Shown one piece after another: positions 40,454-49,707 of a DNA stretch of 64,000 nucleotides. How positions within the stretch are numbered: position 1 is the stretch's first letter; the number at the start of each line of letters is the position of its first letter. The DNA is from Pseudoduganella guangdongensis. GTDB taxonomy: Bacteria; Pseudomonadota; Gammaproteobacteria; Burkholderiales; Burkholderiaceae_D. Position numbers and translations under genes: made by a program. The notes under the pieces are model-generated. The model saw only the letters and a program-made list of their open reading frames with translations. It was not told the origin of the DNA and did not search any database. Location: positions 124,001-188,000 of the forward strand of contig NZ_WWCJ01000007.1 in the NCBI RefSeq assembly GCF_009857475.1, in the 5' to 3' direction.

Positions 40454-41942
40454 GGGTGCCCAGTACGACCAGCATGCCACGCATGTCCTCGCCGCTTTCC
40501 TGGCGCAAGGTGCTGGGCGTGGTTTCAAGGATGGTAAAGCCGTGGCTGCGCGCCAGCGCCTCGATGCCGGCGCGCGCGTGCGCATAACGGCCGGAAGGGC
40601 GCAGCATGAACGTCTCCGTGCCGCCATGCTCCTCCACCGAAAAGGCGAACCTGCCGCCGCCGCGCAGCGCCAGCCGCGCCACGGAAAACACCGGCTTCAG
40701 GTCGCCCACATAGACAAACACGTCGGCCGCCACGATCAGGTCGGCGCTGGACGGGCGCACCCGCAGGTAGCCCACCATATCGCCGCAATACAGCCCGTCA
40801 TACAAGCCGGTGTCGCGCGCACGCTCCAGCATGTGCGGCGACAGGTCGACGCCTTCCAGCAGGCAGGCCAAAGGGCGCAGCAGCGGGCCGCACAAGCCGG
40901 TGCCGCAGCCGATATCCAGCACGTCCAGCTCGCCCGGCGGCAGGTGGCGCCGCAGCGCCTCCACCAGAAGGGTCGGCGTGCGGTAGCGCAGCACGTCCAC
41001 CAGGTGATGGTCGAAGTTGCCTGCGTACTGGTCGAACAGGGCTTTGACATAGGCCGCGGGCGACGCGCCCGGGGCCTGCTCGGCGCCCATGATGGCCAGC
41101 ATATAGCCGACCGTATCGGCGTCGGCGCCGAAGGCCAGCGCCGACTGGTAGGCTTGCACCGCCTGCTCGCGCCGCCCCATGGCGCGCAAAGTGTTGGCCA
41201 GCCCCAGCTGCGCACGCGCATAGCGCGGCCGCACCGCCAGCGCATCCTGGAAGCTGGCCAGCGCCTCCTCATGCTCCTGCGCGCGCAACAGCAAAGCGCC
41301 GCGCGCGCACCATGCTTCCGCGTATTCCGGTTGCAGTTGCAGGGCGCGCTCGAAGCCCTCCAGCGCATCGGCCGGTTTGCCCAGCGCCAGCAGCGACACG
41401 GCGGCGCCGTGCAAAGCTTCCGGATAGGCGCGCTTGGCCGCCAGCGCCGCGCCGAAGCTCTCCAGCGCCGCTTCATGCCGTGCGCTTGCCTGCAGCGCCA
41501 GCGCGCGGTTGCACAGCGCCTCCGCATAATCCGGCGACAGGCGCAGCGCCGCGTCGTAGCTTTGCAGCGCGCGGTCGATATGGCCCAGGTGGCGCAAGGC
41601 GTTGCCGCGATTGCTCAGGGCCACCGCATACTCCGGCTGCAAGGCCAGCGCCCGTTCGAAGCTGGCCAGCGCCTCGTCGTAGCGCGCCATATCCTGCAGC
41701 ACCACGCCGCGATTGCAGTGCGCGCTGGCGCGCCCGGCATCGAGCGCCAGCGCGCCCTCGATCATGGCCAGCGCCCGCTCCGGTTCGCCGCGCTGGCGCG
41801 CCAGCACGCCGCTCAGGTGCAGCGCATCAAAATTCAGCGGCTCGGCGCGCAGCACGTCGTCGTACAGCGCCTGCGCGCGCCCGAGTTCGCCCTGCTGGTG
41901 CAGGCTGACGGCTTGTTGCAATAGTGCATGAATGTTATCCAT
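40443..41942 (-). CDS. TPR protein with C-terminal SAM-dependent methyltransferase
   Basis: The product has 499 residues. The first 290 residues hold eight or so tetratricopeptide repeats (for example YDEALASFERALALQPEY and HIDRALQSYDAALRLSPDY). A linker leads to a class I methyltransferase domain (about 300-490) with SAM motif LDIGCGTGLCGPLL, the acidic residue in LEGVDLSPHML, and LIVAADVFVYVGDL. The TPR part probably selects a protein substrate. No target can be named. The gene precedes pnuC with an 11-base overlap and diverges from a periplasmic binding protein gene. Confidence 0.9.
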   Translation of the reverse strand: MDNIHALLQQAVSLHQQGELGRAQALYDDVLRAEPLNFDALHLSGVLARQRGEPERALAMIEGALALDAGRASAHCNRGVVLQDMARYDEALASFERALALQPEYAVALSNRGNALRHLGHIDRALQSYDAALRLSPDYAEALCNRALALQASARHEAALESFGAALAAKRAYPEALHGAAVSLLALGKPADALEGFERALQLQPEYAEAWCARGALLLRAQEHEEALASFQDALAVRPRYARAQLGLANTLRAMGRREQAVQAYQSALAFGADADTVGYMLAIMGAEQAPGASPAAYVKALFDQYAGNFDHHLVDVLRYRTPTLLVEALRRHLPPGELDVLDIGCGTGLCGPLLRPLACLLEGVDLSPHMLERARDTGLYDGLYCGDMVGYLRVRPSSADLIVAADVFVYVGDLKPVFSVARLALRGGGRFAFSVEEHGGTETFMLRPSGRYAHARAGIEALARSHGFTILETTPSTLRQESGEDMRGMLVVLGTHGD

Positions 41943-42122
41943 GGCCGGTATTACACCAAGCCGTCACGGAACCGTCAAACGGCTGTCATATTCGGCGCCC
42001 AGAATGCATGCATCTGACGCGTCGCAGCGTCACTACCGGGGCCGGCGGTCGGGAAATATACCGGCACCACACTTACTTGTTTTACACTGGGCGGGTAGAG
42101 ACTTTTCGGATGCACCCCCGTC

Positions 42123-42872
42123 ATGAGGCTGCTGCTCGCCGCCCTGCTGTTCCAGTTCGCCTGCCTCGCGGGAGCTTGCCATTTGCGCATCGCACCGGAA
42201 GAATGGCCGCCCTATTTCTACAATAACCAGTCCGGCGTGGGCGGGGTCGACTATGAGCTGCTGCGCGCGATTGTCGACCAGGCTGGCTGCACCCTGCAGG
42301 TTGAGAAAGAGCTGCCGCCAGCGCGGCGCAATGCGTTGTTTCAGCAAGGCAAGCTTGACGTGCAAACAGCGGCCTCCCCCACCGACGAGCGGCGCGGCTT
42401 CGCCCGCTTCAGCCTGCCCTACCGGCAAGAAACCGTGGGCCTGTTCACCGTACCGGAAAAGCTCGACAAATTGCGCACCGTGGGCAGCTTCAATGATATT
42501 GCCGCGCGCCACGCCAGCCTGCTGGCGCCGCGCCTGGGCTATTACGGCGAAGAGTATGAACGCGCCGTGCCCATGCTGAATGCCGCGGGGCGGCGCAGCA
42601 CCTTCGGCACCTTCGAGCAAGGCATCAAGATGCTGGAGGCCGGGCGCGCTGATGTGATCATGGGCGATGCCCTGGCCCTGCGCCACACCGCGCGCCTGCA
42701 CAAGGTGAAGATCGTGGCGCTGGCCTATGTGCCGTATCGCGCGCCGGTGCACCTGATGCTGAATGCGGCCAGCACCACGCAGGCGCAGCTGGCGCGCATC
42801 AACCAGGCCATCACCCTGCTGGAACAGAATGGCGCCCTGCCCGCGATCCGTGCCCGCCACGGCATCAATTAA
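42123..42872 (+). CDS. Periplasmic solute-binding protein (family 3 type)
   Basis: The product has 249 residues with a signal peptide (about 1-18). It is followed by a bilobal SBP-family-3 domain (RIAPEEWPPYFYNN, GVDYELLRAIVDQAG, LDVQTAASPTDERRGFARFSLPYRQ, then EAGRADVIMGDALAL and a C-terminal helix). No permease or ATPase gene is nearby, so it is an orphan. Proteins of this style sometimes act as sensors instead of transporters. The spacing to the diverging TPR-methyltransferase gene is 180 bases. The stop overlaps the converging hydrolase gene by four bases. Confidence 0.85.
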   Translation: MRLLLAALLFQFACLAGACHLRIAPEEWPPYFYNNQSGVGGVDYELLRAIVDQAGCTLQVEKELPPARRNALFQQGKLDVQTAASPTDERRGFARFSLPYRQETVGLFTVPEKLDKLRTVGSFNDIAARHASLLAPRLGYYGEEYERAVPMLNAAGRRSTFGTFEQGIKMLEAGRADVIMGDALALRHTARLHKVKIVALAYVPYRAPVHLMLNAASTTQAQLARINQAITLLEQNGALPAIRARHGIN

Positions 42873-43774
42873 TCCAGGAATCCGCGCACCGTCTCATACA
42901 ATGTCCCGCGCGCGTGCTCCAGGTGCATGACGTGGGTGCCGCGCGGGATCACCGCATACCGCGCGTCCGGAATATGCCTTTGCAGGCGGCGGAAATCCGC
43001 GTCGTCGGGCCAGGCATCCCATTCGCCGCGCACCAGCAGCACCGGCATCGCCAGCCGCGCCGGATCGTAGTAGCTGCCGCCTTGCTGCAGCTCGGCCACG
43101 TCTGCGCCCGGACCCGCCGGAAAGCGCACCTGGCCCGCGCTGCGCCCGTCCGATGCCAGCCATTCCCCGCCCCAGCGCGCGAACACGTCCGCATGCAGTT
43201 GCGCGGCTTCGTGCGCTGGACGCAGGCCGTCCATGGCGGCGATGCGCTGGGCCGGCGCCATCGCCTCATACGCCGCGCCGCCAGCCGCGCCGTGCGGAGC
43301 GCCCTCCGGTCCTGCCGCGCGCGGCGTCAGCGCCGCAAACAGCACCAGTTTCGCCACCTTGCCCGCGTGCTCCTGCGCATAGCGCGCCGCCACGCTCCCA
43401 CCCCACGAATGCCCGACCAGCAGCACCTGGCGCCGGCTGGTCCTGCGCAGGATCGCATCGACAGCGCTGGCCACGTCGCGCGCCGCCGCGCGCGCCTGTC
43501 CCGGCGGCTCGGCCGGCGGCGCATCGGGGTAGCGGTCCGACAAGCCATAGCCCAGGAAATCCAGCGCGTACACGTCATAGCCGCGCGCCGCCATCCAATC
43601 CATCCAGGATTGGCCATCCATGCGGAAGTCGAAAGAAAGCCCGGAAGGGAAGGAAGAGCCGTGCACGAACAGCACAGGCAAGGCGCCATTGGCGCGTTCC
43701 GGCGCCTTATGCCGAACACGCGCCACCAGTGCGGACTGGTGGCTGGGAATTTCGAAGACTTCAAAGGCAGGCAT
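42869..43774 (-). CDS. Alpha/beta hydrolase
   Basis: The product has 301 residues. The nucleophile elbow GHSWGG puts Ser123 at the active site. FVHGSSFPSG forms the oxyanion region, and VRGEWDAW and PRGTHVMHLEH supply the expected Asp and His. It is a cytoplasmic esterase/lipase-like enzyme with an unknown substrate. The ATG at 43774 (MPAFEVFE) is preferred because GGAG lies six bases upstream; in-frame ATGs 4, 8 and about 23 codons upstream are possible but have weaker sites. No partner genes suggest a pathway. It overlaps the binding protein gene end by four bases. Confidence 0.9.
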   Translation of the reverse strand: MPAFEVFEIPSHQSALVARVRHKAPERANGALPVLFVHGSSFPSGLSFDFRMDGQSWMDWMAARGYDVYALDFLGYGLSDRYPDAPPAEPPGQARAAARDVASAVDAILRRTSRRQVLLVGHSWGGSVAARYAQEHAGKVAKLVLFAALTPRAAGPEGAPHGAAGGAAYEAMAPAQRIAAMDGLRPAHEAAQLHADVFARWGGEWLASDGRSAGQVRFPAGPGADVAELQQGGSYYDPARLAMPVLLVRGEWDAWPDDADFRRLQRHIPDARYAVIPRGTHVMHLEHARGTLYETVRGFLD

Positions 43775-43852
43775 GGGCGGCTCCATCAAAGCCCCCATGC
43801 TAAACGCGCCGCGCCCGCAACAATTCGTCGGCGGGCGAAGCATGCATGCACC

Positions 43853-44230
43853 CTACTTCAGCACATAGCTCGCCAGCACCGCCTGCACCTCGTAAATACT
43901 CAAGCGCTTGTTAAATTTTTGCGTGAAGGGTTCCGGCGTGCTGGAGATCCAGATCTTCAAATCCGCATCCAGGTCCAGCGTGCCGCCGGTTTCGATGCTG
44001 AAGTGGGTCACGCTCTTGTACGGGATCGAATGGAACTCCATCTTGCTGCCCGTGATGCCCTGCTTGTTCACCACCACCAGGCGCTTGTCGGTGAACACAA
44101 AATAATCGCGGATCAGCTGGTAAGCATGCTCAATCCGCTCATTCGGCGCCAGCACCCGGCCGAACTCCTCGCTGATGTCATCGATATCGACCTTGGACGC
44201 ATTGCCCAGGATGCCGCTGAAAAGTCCCAC
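43853..44230 (-). CDS. PH-domain (YvbH/DUF1696-like) protein
   Basis: The product has 125 residues. It begins VGLFSGILGNASKVDIDD, followed by a bacterial PH-like fold (ERIEHAYQLIRDYFVFTDKRLVVVNKQGITGSKMEFHSIPYKSVTHFSIET, then LKIWISS and a C-terminal helix). The family binds lipids or proteins and is widespread but uncharacterised. The GTG start is chosen since GGGAG is eight bases upstream and the family begins at this point; an upstream TTG would add five residues. It appears to be a single-gene unit between the hydrolase and EAL genes. Confidence 0.85.
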   Translation of the reverse strand: MGLFSGILGNASKVDIDDISEEFGRVLAPNERIEHAYQLIRDYFVFTDKRLVVVNKQGITGSKMEFHSIPYKSVTHFSIETGGTLDLDADLKIWISSTPEPFTQKFNKRLSIYEVQAVLASYVLK

Positions 44231-44320
44231 TTTACGCACTCCCAAGAATTAGACGATAGCCAATCTACCACGCCCCCAAATGCTTGGCGAATCCCCAGAA
44301 GCCCTGCAGCGCGCCCGACG

Positions 44321-46426
44321 TCAGCCCGCCTCCAGCGACGCGACGCCCGCCGCGCCGCTGCGGTCTTCCAGCAGCATCGCCGTGGCCGCGTGGGCTGGCA
44401 GCGGGCGCGCGAAGTAGTAGCCCTGCAGCAGATGGCAGCCCAGCTGGCGCAGCTGCGCCGCCTGCACCGCATCCTCCACGCCTTCCGCCACAATCTCCAG
44501 CCCCAGGTTGCGCGCCAGGCCAACGGCGGTGGCGCAGATCTCCAGGTCCTTCTCGCTCTTGCCGATATCGCGCACAAAGCTGCGGTCAAGCTTGAAGGCA
44601 TGCACCGGCAGCAGCTTCAGGTAACCGAGCGAAGAATAGCCGGTGCCGAAATCGTCGATCGACAAGCGCACGCCCAGCCCGCGCAAGGCCTCCAGCCTTT
44701 CGATGGAGCGCTGCGGGTCCTGCATCAGCACCGATTCCGTAATCTCCAGTTCCAGGTCATCGCCGCGCAAGCCCGAACGCTGCAAGGCCAGCTGCACCGT
44801 GTCGCCCAGGTCGGACATGAGCAGCTGCTGCGCCGACAGGTTGACCGCCACGCGCACCTCCGCAAAGCCCATGGCGCGCCACTCCGCCAACTGGCGGCAA
44901 GCGGCATCGATCACCCAGGAGCCGATCGCGGCAATGGCGCCCGTGGCTTCCGCCAGCGGGATAAAGCGGTCCGGCATCACCAGCCCGAGCGACGGATGCT
45001 GCCAGCGGATCAGCGCCTCCAGACACACCACGCGCTCATCCGCCGCGCGCACCTGCGGCTGGTAATGCAGGAAGAACTGCTCCTTCTCCAGCGCCTCCTT
45101 CAGCGCGTTCTCCAAACCGATACGCTCACTCAAGGACTGCTGCAGCGAAGGCTTGAACACGCGCAGATTGCCCGGCCCCGCATCGCGCGCCTGGTGCAGC
45201 GCCAGGCCCGCCGACGCCAGCAAGTCCTCCGCCGACGATGCGTGGTCCGGATAAATCGCCACGCCCGCGCTAAAGCTCATATTCAACACCGCGCCGGAAA
45301 TGGAAAATGGCGGCTTTACCGCCGCCATCACCGCCTCCACTTCGCGCTCCAGCGCCGCGCAGGTCTTGTGGCCCGCAATGCCGACCACAAAACGCGCGCT
45401 GCCCAGGCGCGCCACCAGGCCATTTTTTCTTTTGACCGTACGCAGGCGATGCGCCACTTCCACCAACAGCTGGTTACCGACCTCGTAGCCGCGCGTGCCG
45501 TTGATGATCGCCAGCCGGTCCAGGTCGAGCAGCAGCACGGCCATCCGCGTCAGGCTTGATTCGCTGGCCAGGAACATGGCGCGCAGCCGGTCCAGCGCAC
45601 CGGCGCGGTTCGGCAAGCCCGTCAGCGCATCATTCGCCAGCGCGTATTCAAAACGTTGGCTTGCCAGCTTGTGGCTCTCCATCTCCCGCTCCAGCGCGGC
45701 GCTGATGCGGATCTTTTCCGTCAAGCGCTGGGTCGCCTCGCGCCGCACCAGCAACAGGTAGGACGCCGCCAGGAACAGGAAGCCGAAGCCGCTCAGGTAA
45801 GGCAACTTCAGCGCGCCCTTGTCGCTGTAAGGGGCAAGGCTGGTGCTCACCACGATCAGCACCACCGACAGCCACACCAGCCCATTGGAGAAGCGCGCCC
45901 GCTGCCGGCGCGCCCGCACGCAAAAAAGCGCCGCATACAGCATGGCGCCCAGCGCCAGCAGGCGGTTCAGGCCATAGGCATACGTGGTCTCGCCGGCCAG
46001 CAGGAAAGCGCGCTCGCCCCAGGGCAGCGTGGCCGGCGCATCCACTGCCAGCTGCGCAAAGCGGTAGCCGTAAGGCGCAATAAAATTCTGCGCCGCCAGC
46101 CAGGCGGCTGCGGCGGCAACGCAATAGGTGGCGCGGAACGCGCCTTGGCGCTCATCGAGCGAGGCGATCAGGTACCAGATCTGCGGCACCAGCATCAGGG
46201 AGAAGAAGTTGACCCACTTGTGGGCCGCAATGGCCGACGCCAGGTCCGGCGCCAGTTGCTGCCGCACGTTCGCAAACTGGAACAGGGCAAAGGTCAGGCA
46301 GATCAGGGCAAAGGTCCAGCAAGCGCGCACGTAGGAACTGCTGCGCGCCAGCAGCGCCGCCTGGAAAGCACACATTGCCAGCGCTCCGACGGAGATCAGG
46401 TAGAGCGCCGCAACGGGTCCATCCAT
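44321..46426 (-). CDS. Membrane cyclic-di-GMP phosphodiesterase: degenerate GGDEF plus EAL domain
   Basis: The product has 701 residues. The N-terminal 230 residues contain about seven membrane segments (a 7TM-like sensor). A GGDEF domain (about 265-430) has lost its active loop, reading GSARF where GGDEF is expected, so it cannot make cyclic di-GMP. The EAL domain (about 440-690) is intact. It has LEALIRW, NLSAQQL, ELEITES, IDDFGTGYSSL, KLDRSFV and EGVE, which are the metal and substrate residues needed for hydrolysis. The protein should lower cyclic di-GMP, with the dead GGDEF acting as a nucleotide sensor in some homologues. It is alone on its strand. Confidence 0.92.
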   Translation of the reverse strand: MDGPVAALYLISVGALAMCAFQAALLARSSSYVRACWTFALICLTFALFQFANVRQQLAPDLASAIAAHKWVNFFSLMLVPQIWYLIASLDERQGAFRATYCVAAAAAWLAAQNFIAPYGYRFAQLAVDAPATLPWGERAFLLAGETTYAYGLNRLLALGAMLYAALFCVRARRQRARFSNGLVWLSVVLIVVSTSLAPYSDKGALKLPYLSGFGFLFLAASYLLLVRREATQRLTEKIRISAALEREMESHKLASQRFEYALANDALTGLPNRAGALDRLRAMFLASESSLTRMAVLLLDLDRLAIINGTRGYEVGNQLLVEVAHRLRTVKRKNGLVARLGSARFVVGIAGHKTCAALEREVEAVMAAVKPPFSISGAVLNMSFSAGVAIYPDHASSAEDLLASAGLALHQARDAGPGNLRVFKPSLQQSLSERIGLENALKEALEKEQFFLHYQPQVRAADERVVCLEALIRWQHPSLGLVMPDRFIPLAEATGAIAAIGSWVIDAACRQLAEWRAMGFAEVRVAVNLSAQQLLMSDLGDTVQLALQRSGLRGDDLELEITESVLMQDPQRSIERLEALRGLGVRLSIDDFGTGYSSLGYLKLLPVHAFKLDRSFVRDIGKSEKDLEICATAVGLARNLGLEIVAEGVEDAVQAAQLRQLGCHLLQGYYFARPLPAHAATAMLLEDRSGAAGVASLEAG

Positions 46427-46508
46427 AAAGTCCTCTGCCCTTACATTTTTGCAATGACCTTATTCTAGACGAAAGTCATCATACAAGATAACTTAGCATT
46501 TGATAGTT

Positions 46509-47414
46509 TCACTGAAAAACGACGAGCTCGTCGCCCTCGCGCGCCGCACACCCCGGCCCCATCGGCTGCCAGCCGCGCCGGATCACGATATGGCTGTTGT
46601 TGTAGCACAGCTCAAGGCGGCGCGCCTGGGGCGCCTGGCGCCGCAGGAACTGCTCGATCGCGTCCGGCATGGAAACGCGCATGGTCTGCGCGCGCAAATC
46701 CTCGTCGGGATGGTCGGCGACATGCACCAGCGGCACAAAGTGCGCCGCGATCACCAGCAGGCGCCCGACGTTGACCGGCTCCGCCTCATAACCGCGTGCG
46801 CGCAGCCAGGCCTGGGCCGCCGTGCGCTCGGCGGCGCCGCCCCAGGCGCTGGCCAGCAGCTCCACCAGCCACTGGTTGCAGTTCTGGTAGCGCGTGCTGT
46901 AGGCGTAGGCGTTGGCGCTGTACTCGCCGGCCAGCAGCGCCAGCGGCGTGCGCTCGTCCAGCGCGGACCGGGCCAGGGCGGCATCCTGCTCGGCCGGCAA
47001 CAGCACCAGCGACAGGTGGCCCTGCGCCGCCGCTTCCGCGCCCAGCACAAAGCCGGCCAGGCCCTGGTCGAAGATGCGTGGGCGCTTGTCGTCGCAGGCA
47101 TAGTACAGCTGGCGCACCGACCACGGGCTGTTGGGATTGGATTTCAGGGCGACGCCGGCATGCGAGTAACGCAGGCCGAAGCGCGCCAGGTCCAGCCCGG
47201 CGCGCGCCACCACGGCGGCCGTGGCGCCGGAGCGCTCCAGCTCATCCTTCACCACGGCGGCAAAGCGCAAGGCGCGGTCCTGCTCGGTGGCCGAGACCTT
47301 GGCCGGGCGGTCGCAGAACATCATGCCGCCCGCCTGGGCGCCGCTGCTGGTGCCGGCGGCCAGCGCCAGCCAGGCCGCGCTTAGATAGCGTGCGAGCGCA
47401 GTTCGCGTTGCCAT
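46509..47414 (-). CDS. DUF2145 family protein, secreted
   Basis: The product has 301 residues with a signal peptide (about 1-28, ending GAQAGG). The DUF2145 pattern follows: MFCDRPAKVSATEQDRALRFAAVVKDEL, YSHAGVALKSNPNSPWSVRQLYYACDD, and YQNCNQWLVELLASAW. Several conserved Cys are visible. The family is restricted to proteobacteria, mostly near membrane genes, and its role is unknown. The start lies inside the preceding gene and overlaps it by 34 bases, so the two are expressed together. Confidence 0.85.
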   Translation of the reverse strand: MATRTALARYLSAAWLALAAGTSSGAQAGGMMFCDRPAKVSATEQDRALRFAAVVKDELERSGATAAVVARAGLDLARFGLRYSHAGVALKSNPNSPWSVRQLYYACDDKRPRIFDQGLAGFVLGAEAAAQGHLSLVLLPAEQDAALARSALDERTPLALLAGEYSANAYAYSTRYQNCNQWLVELLASAWGGAAERTAAQAWLRARGYEAEPVNVGRLLVIAAHFVPLVHVADHPDEDLRAQTMRVSMPDAIEQFLRRQAPQARRLELCYNNSHIVIRRGWQPMGPGCAAREGDELVVFQ

Positions 47415-47833
47415 GCGTCGTGCAGCGCCAGGAAGAAGGCCTGGCGGGTGTCCGCGTGGGCAAACTCATAGCCATAGGGACGCTCGCTCACCTGCACCAG
47501 CGCGCCGGCCGGCAGCGCGCGCTCGGCCAGGGCCGCCTGCGGCAGGTCGAGGAAGAATTGCTGGCCCTCGTCGCTACGCAGGGTGAGGCGGGTCGCGCCC
47601 GGCTTGCCCGGCGCCTGCGCCACGTCCATCACGCGGTATTGGCCTGCCGCAACTTTCTTATCGTCACCGCTGGAGCTTTTGCTGGAACCGCTGATCGAAT
47701 CGGACACGCTGCCCGACGAGGCCGAACCGGCGCTCGAGGCCGACGACGTAAAGCTATCCGCATGCACGGGCATGGCCGCCACGGCGGCGAGGAGGGTGAA
47801 ACCAGCGAACTGGCACAGGAGGGGTTTAAACAT
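47381..47833 (-). CDS. Small secreted Ser-rich protein upstream of DUF2145
   Basis: The product has 150 residues with a signal peptide (about 1-25). A Ser/Gly/Ala-rich stretch (about 27-60) is followed by a folded region (about 62-148) with KVAAGQYRVMDVAQAPGKPG and a final helix. I do not recognise a named family. Its end overlaps the DUF2145 start by 34 bases, which suggests a fixed pair that works together in the periplasm. No beta-barrel or membrane anchor is visible. Confidence 0.75.
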   Translation of the reverse strand: MFKPLLCQFAGFTLLAAVAAMPVHADSFTSSASSAGSASSGSVSDSISGSSKSSSGDDKKVAAGQYRVMDVAQAPGKPGATRLTLRSDEGQQFFLDLPQAALAERALPAGALVQVSERPYGYEFAHADTRQAFFLALHDAWQRELRSHAI

Positions 47834-47962
47834 CGGGAATCCCGTGAATGCGGTTGAACATTTTGGGATTTTAACGGATGGTGTAGCTGTATTTAAATGT
47901 ACTGCACGAATTTACAAATAGTGACACAATATTATCTTTGCTTTTTGCTAATGTAGGTACCA
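47834..47962. promoter_or_regulatory. AT-rich intergenic promoter region
   Basis: This 129-base gap between diverging genes is AT-rich (for example around 47890-47950) and holds no gene. Candidate elements such as TTTACA and TATTAT are present, but spacing is poor, so exact promoters are not called. Confidence 0.35.
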
Positions 47963-49075
47963 ATGAAGAACCCGGCATCCCCCGTCGCCGTTGAATTGCT
48001 CAGCAAGGAGCTCGCCCACGAGCTCGAGGAGCAGCGCGGCCTGTTCATCTTGCGCCTGCATAGCGCCTTCCTGCAGTTGGGGGAGTCGCTGCAGCTGTTC
48101 CGCGAGTTATGGCAGGACGACGGCGCGATCGCCTACCAGGTCGCGGCCGAGCAAGGCTGGAATCCGCCGCCGACCAAGTGGCTGCGCTTCCGCCGCAGCG
48201 TATTCGAGGGCGGCTTCTGGCAAGACGTGGCGGAGACGCTGGCGCAGCGCGGCGGGACGAGCCAGACCGCGCAATCGGCACAGCCCGGCGAATGGTGCTG
48301 GTGGAAGGAGCCGCTGTCCGGCATGCCATCCGTGACCGGCATCAAGCTGCTGCCTGGCCGCCATCGCGGCGCAGTGCAGCACAGCTTTATCCATGGCGCC
48401 TTCGGCAAACACGAAACCTATTCCGCCGCGCTGCAGGAACAGCGCGCCGCCATCCTCGCCCTGCCCACCCTGCTCGCCAGCGGCGACCGCGCGGCCATTG
48501 CGCATTTCCGGGAACGCGTGCTGTCCGCCCTGTGGCCCGACCTGGCGGCCGGCCTGCGCGACACGCAGCACCAGCACATCATCGAGGAATTGCTGAACGA
48601 GCAGGACAGCATGCTGACCTGGCTGGCCTATATGGAACTGGCGTTCGACGCCATCCCGCCTTCGGTCTACGCCTACATCGCCGGCACCGGCGGCAGCACC
48701 CTGATGCTGGAACTGCGCCTGCTGCTGCCGCTGCTCTTGCTCGATACCGGCAGCAGCGCCGCCGACGCCGCCAGCGAGCTGCAACAACGCCTGGAATGCT
48801 GCCTCGGCGACGAAGAAGAATTCCAGCCGCCCGACCAGGCGATCGCCGACCTCACCACCCTGCTGCTGCAGTTCCGGCGCGCAGCGAACGAGGTGCATGA
48901 AATCGGCGCCCTGCTGGCCGACGGCCGCGCCGACGAACTGGATTTGCCGCGCCCGGCGCGCAGCACCCTGGCCGCGCGCATGGCCGCCATCCGCGCGGAC
49001 AAATCGTGCCGCGAATGCGGCAGCACGGAACACAGCACGCCATTGCTAACCGTTGGCACCGTGAATTACGAGTGA
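47963..49075 (+). CDS. Unrecognised protein, 370 residues, with C-terminal CxxC motif
   Basis: I do not recognise this family. The product is soluble: no signal peptide, no clear membrane segment (a leucine stretch near 251-260 is too short). The N-terminal 130 residues are helical and Trp-rich. The middle has IHGAFGKHETYSAALQEQRAAIL and later helices. The C-terminus carries a CRECGS motif that could be half of a zinc site. It starts after an AT-rich gap. The next gene begins 11 bases later, encodes an Imm11-like protein and is co-transcribed. Whether this gene is a toxin, an effector or something else cannot be told from sequence. Confidence 0.75.
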   Translation: MKNPASPVAVELLSKELAHELEEQRGLFILRLHSAFLQLGESLQLFRELWQDDGAIAYQVAAEQGWNPPPTKWLRFRRSVFEGGFWQDVAETLAQRGGTSQTAQSAQPGEWCWWKEPLSGMPSVTGIKLLPGRHRGAVQHSFIHGAFGKHETYSAALQEQRAAILALPTLLASGDRAAIAHFRERVLSALWPDLAAGLRDTQHQHIIEELLNEQDSMLTWLAYMELAFDAIPPSVYAYIAGTGGSTLMLELRLLLPLLLLDTGSSAADAASELQQRLECCLGDEEEFQPPDQAIADLTTLLLQFRRAANEVHEIGALLADGRADELDLPRPARSTLAARMAAIRADKSCRECGSTEHSTPLLTVGTVNYE

Positions 49076-49086
49076 AGGAAGAGACG

Positions 49087-49686
49087 ATGAGCAGCATCGA
49101 CCGCGAGTACTACATCCTCAAACGGGAAGACAGCGACGTGCCAACGCGCCTGGAAGGCTTTCATGAAACGCGGGAACGCGATTACCGCAAGGTGCCCTGT
49201 GCGCCGGACTCGCCGCCGCTGGCCTTCTTTAACGGTGCACGGCGGGACAACCGCCAGCAAGGCATCGCCGCCCTGCCTGAGCCGCGCGCGGTCATGTTCG
49301 ACGGGAAGAACCTGCTGGTGCGCAAGCCGATTCGCGACAGCCTGCTGGAACGCGGCGTCAGCCGCCTGCACGCGCATCCGGCCTGGTACGTGCACGACGA
49401 TAAATCGCTGCACGACGATTACTGGTACCTTGGCTTCAGCGAAAAGTTCGATTGCTGGGACCGTGAGCTGTCCGACCACGAAAGCGAAGACGACGAGGAA
49501 GAAGCCGCCGTCTACACCTTCATCCTGGACCAGCAGCTGATGGCGCGCACGCCCCTCAACGAGCGGCTGCTGTTTGTGATGGGCGGCTGCTACTCGCCGC
49601 CGCTGGTGTGCCACGAAAGCGTGCTGCCGCTGTTCCTGGGGCAGGGGCGCAGCGGCCTGCAGGCGATTGTGCTGCCCGAGGCCTGA
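49087..49686 (+). CDS. Imm11 (DUF1629)-like protein
   Basis: The product has 199 residues and follows the layout I recall for Imm11/DUF1629 immunity proteins. FFNG lies near the N-terminus, a short loop follows, then LVRKPIRDSLLERGVSRLHAHP, the YWYLGFSEKFDCWDRELSD segment, an acidic insert (ESEDDEEE), and a final GLQAIVLPE. The family includes immunity proteins to polymorphic toxins but also orphan copies. It has AAGGA before the ATG and lies 11 bases after an unknown 370-residue gene in the same operon. No recognisable toxin is nearby, so an immunity role is inference. Similarity was judged by eye. Confidence 0.6.
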   Translation: MSSIDREYYILKREDSDVPTRLEGFHETRERDYRKVPCAPDSPPLAFFNGARRDNRQQGIAALPEPRAVMFDGKNLLVRKPIRDSLLERGVSRLHAHPAWYVHDDKSLHDDYWYLGFSEKFDCWDRELSDHESEDDEEEAAVYTFILDQQLMARTPLNERLLFVMGGCYSPPLVCHESVLPLFLGQGRSGLQAIVLPEA

Positions 49687-49707
49687 CGCGCCCCTTTGCC
49701 GGGCGCC

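Noticed and set aside
47963-49075. Assigning the 370-residue protein as a toxin
   Set aside because: No toxin motif, nuclease signature or export signal was seen; only the neighbour suggests it, so it was left as unknown.
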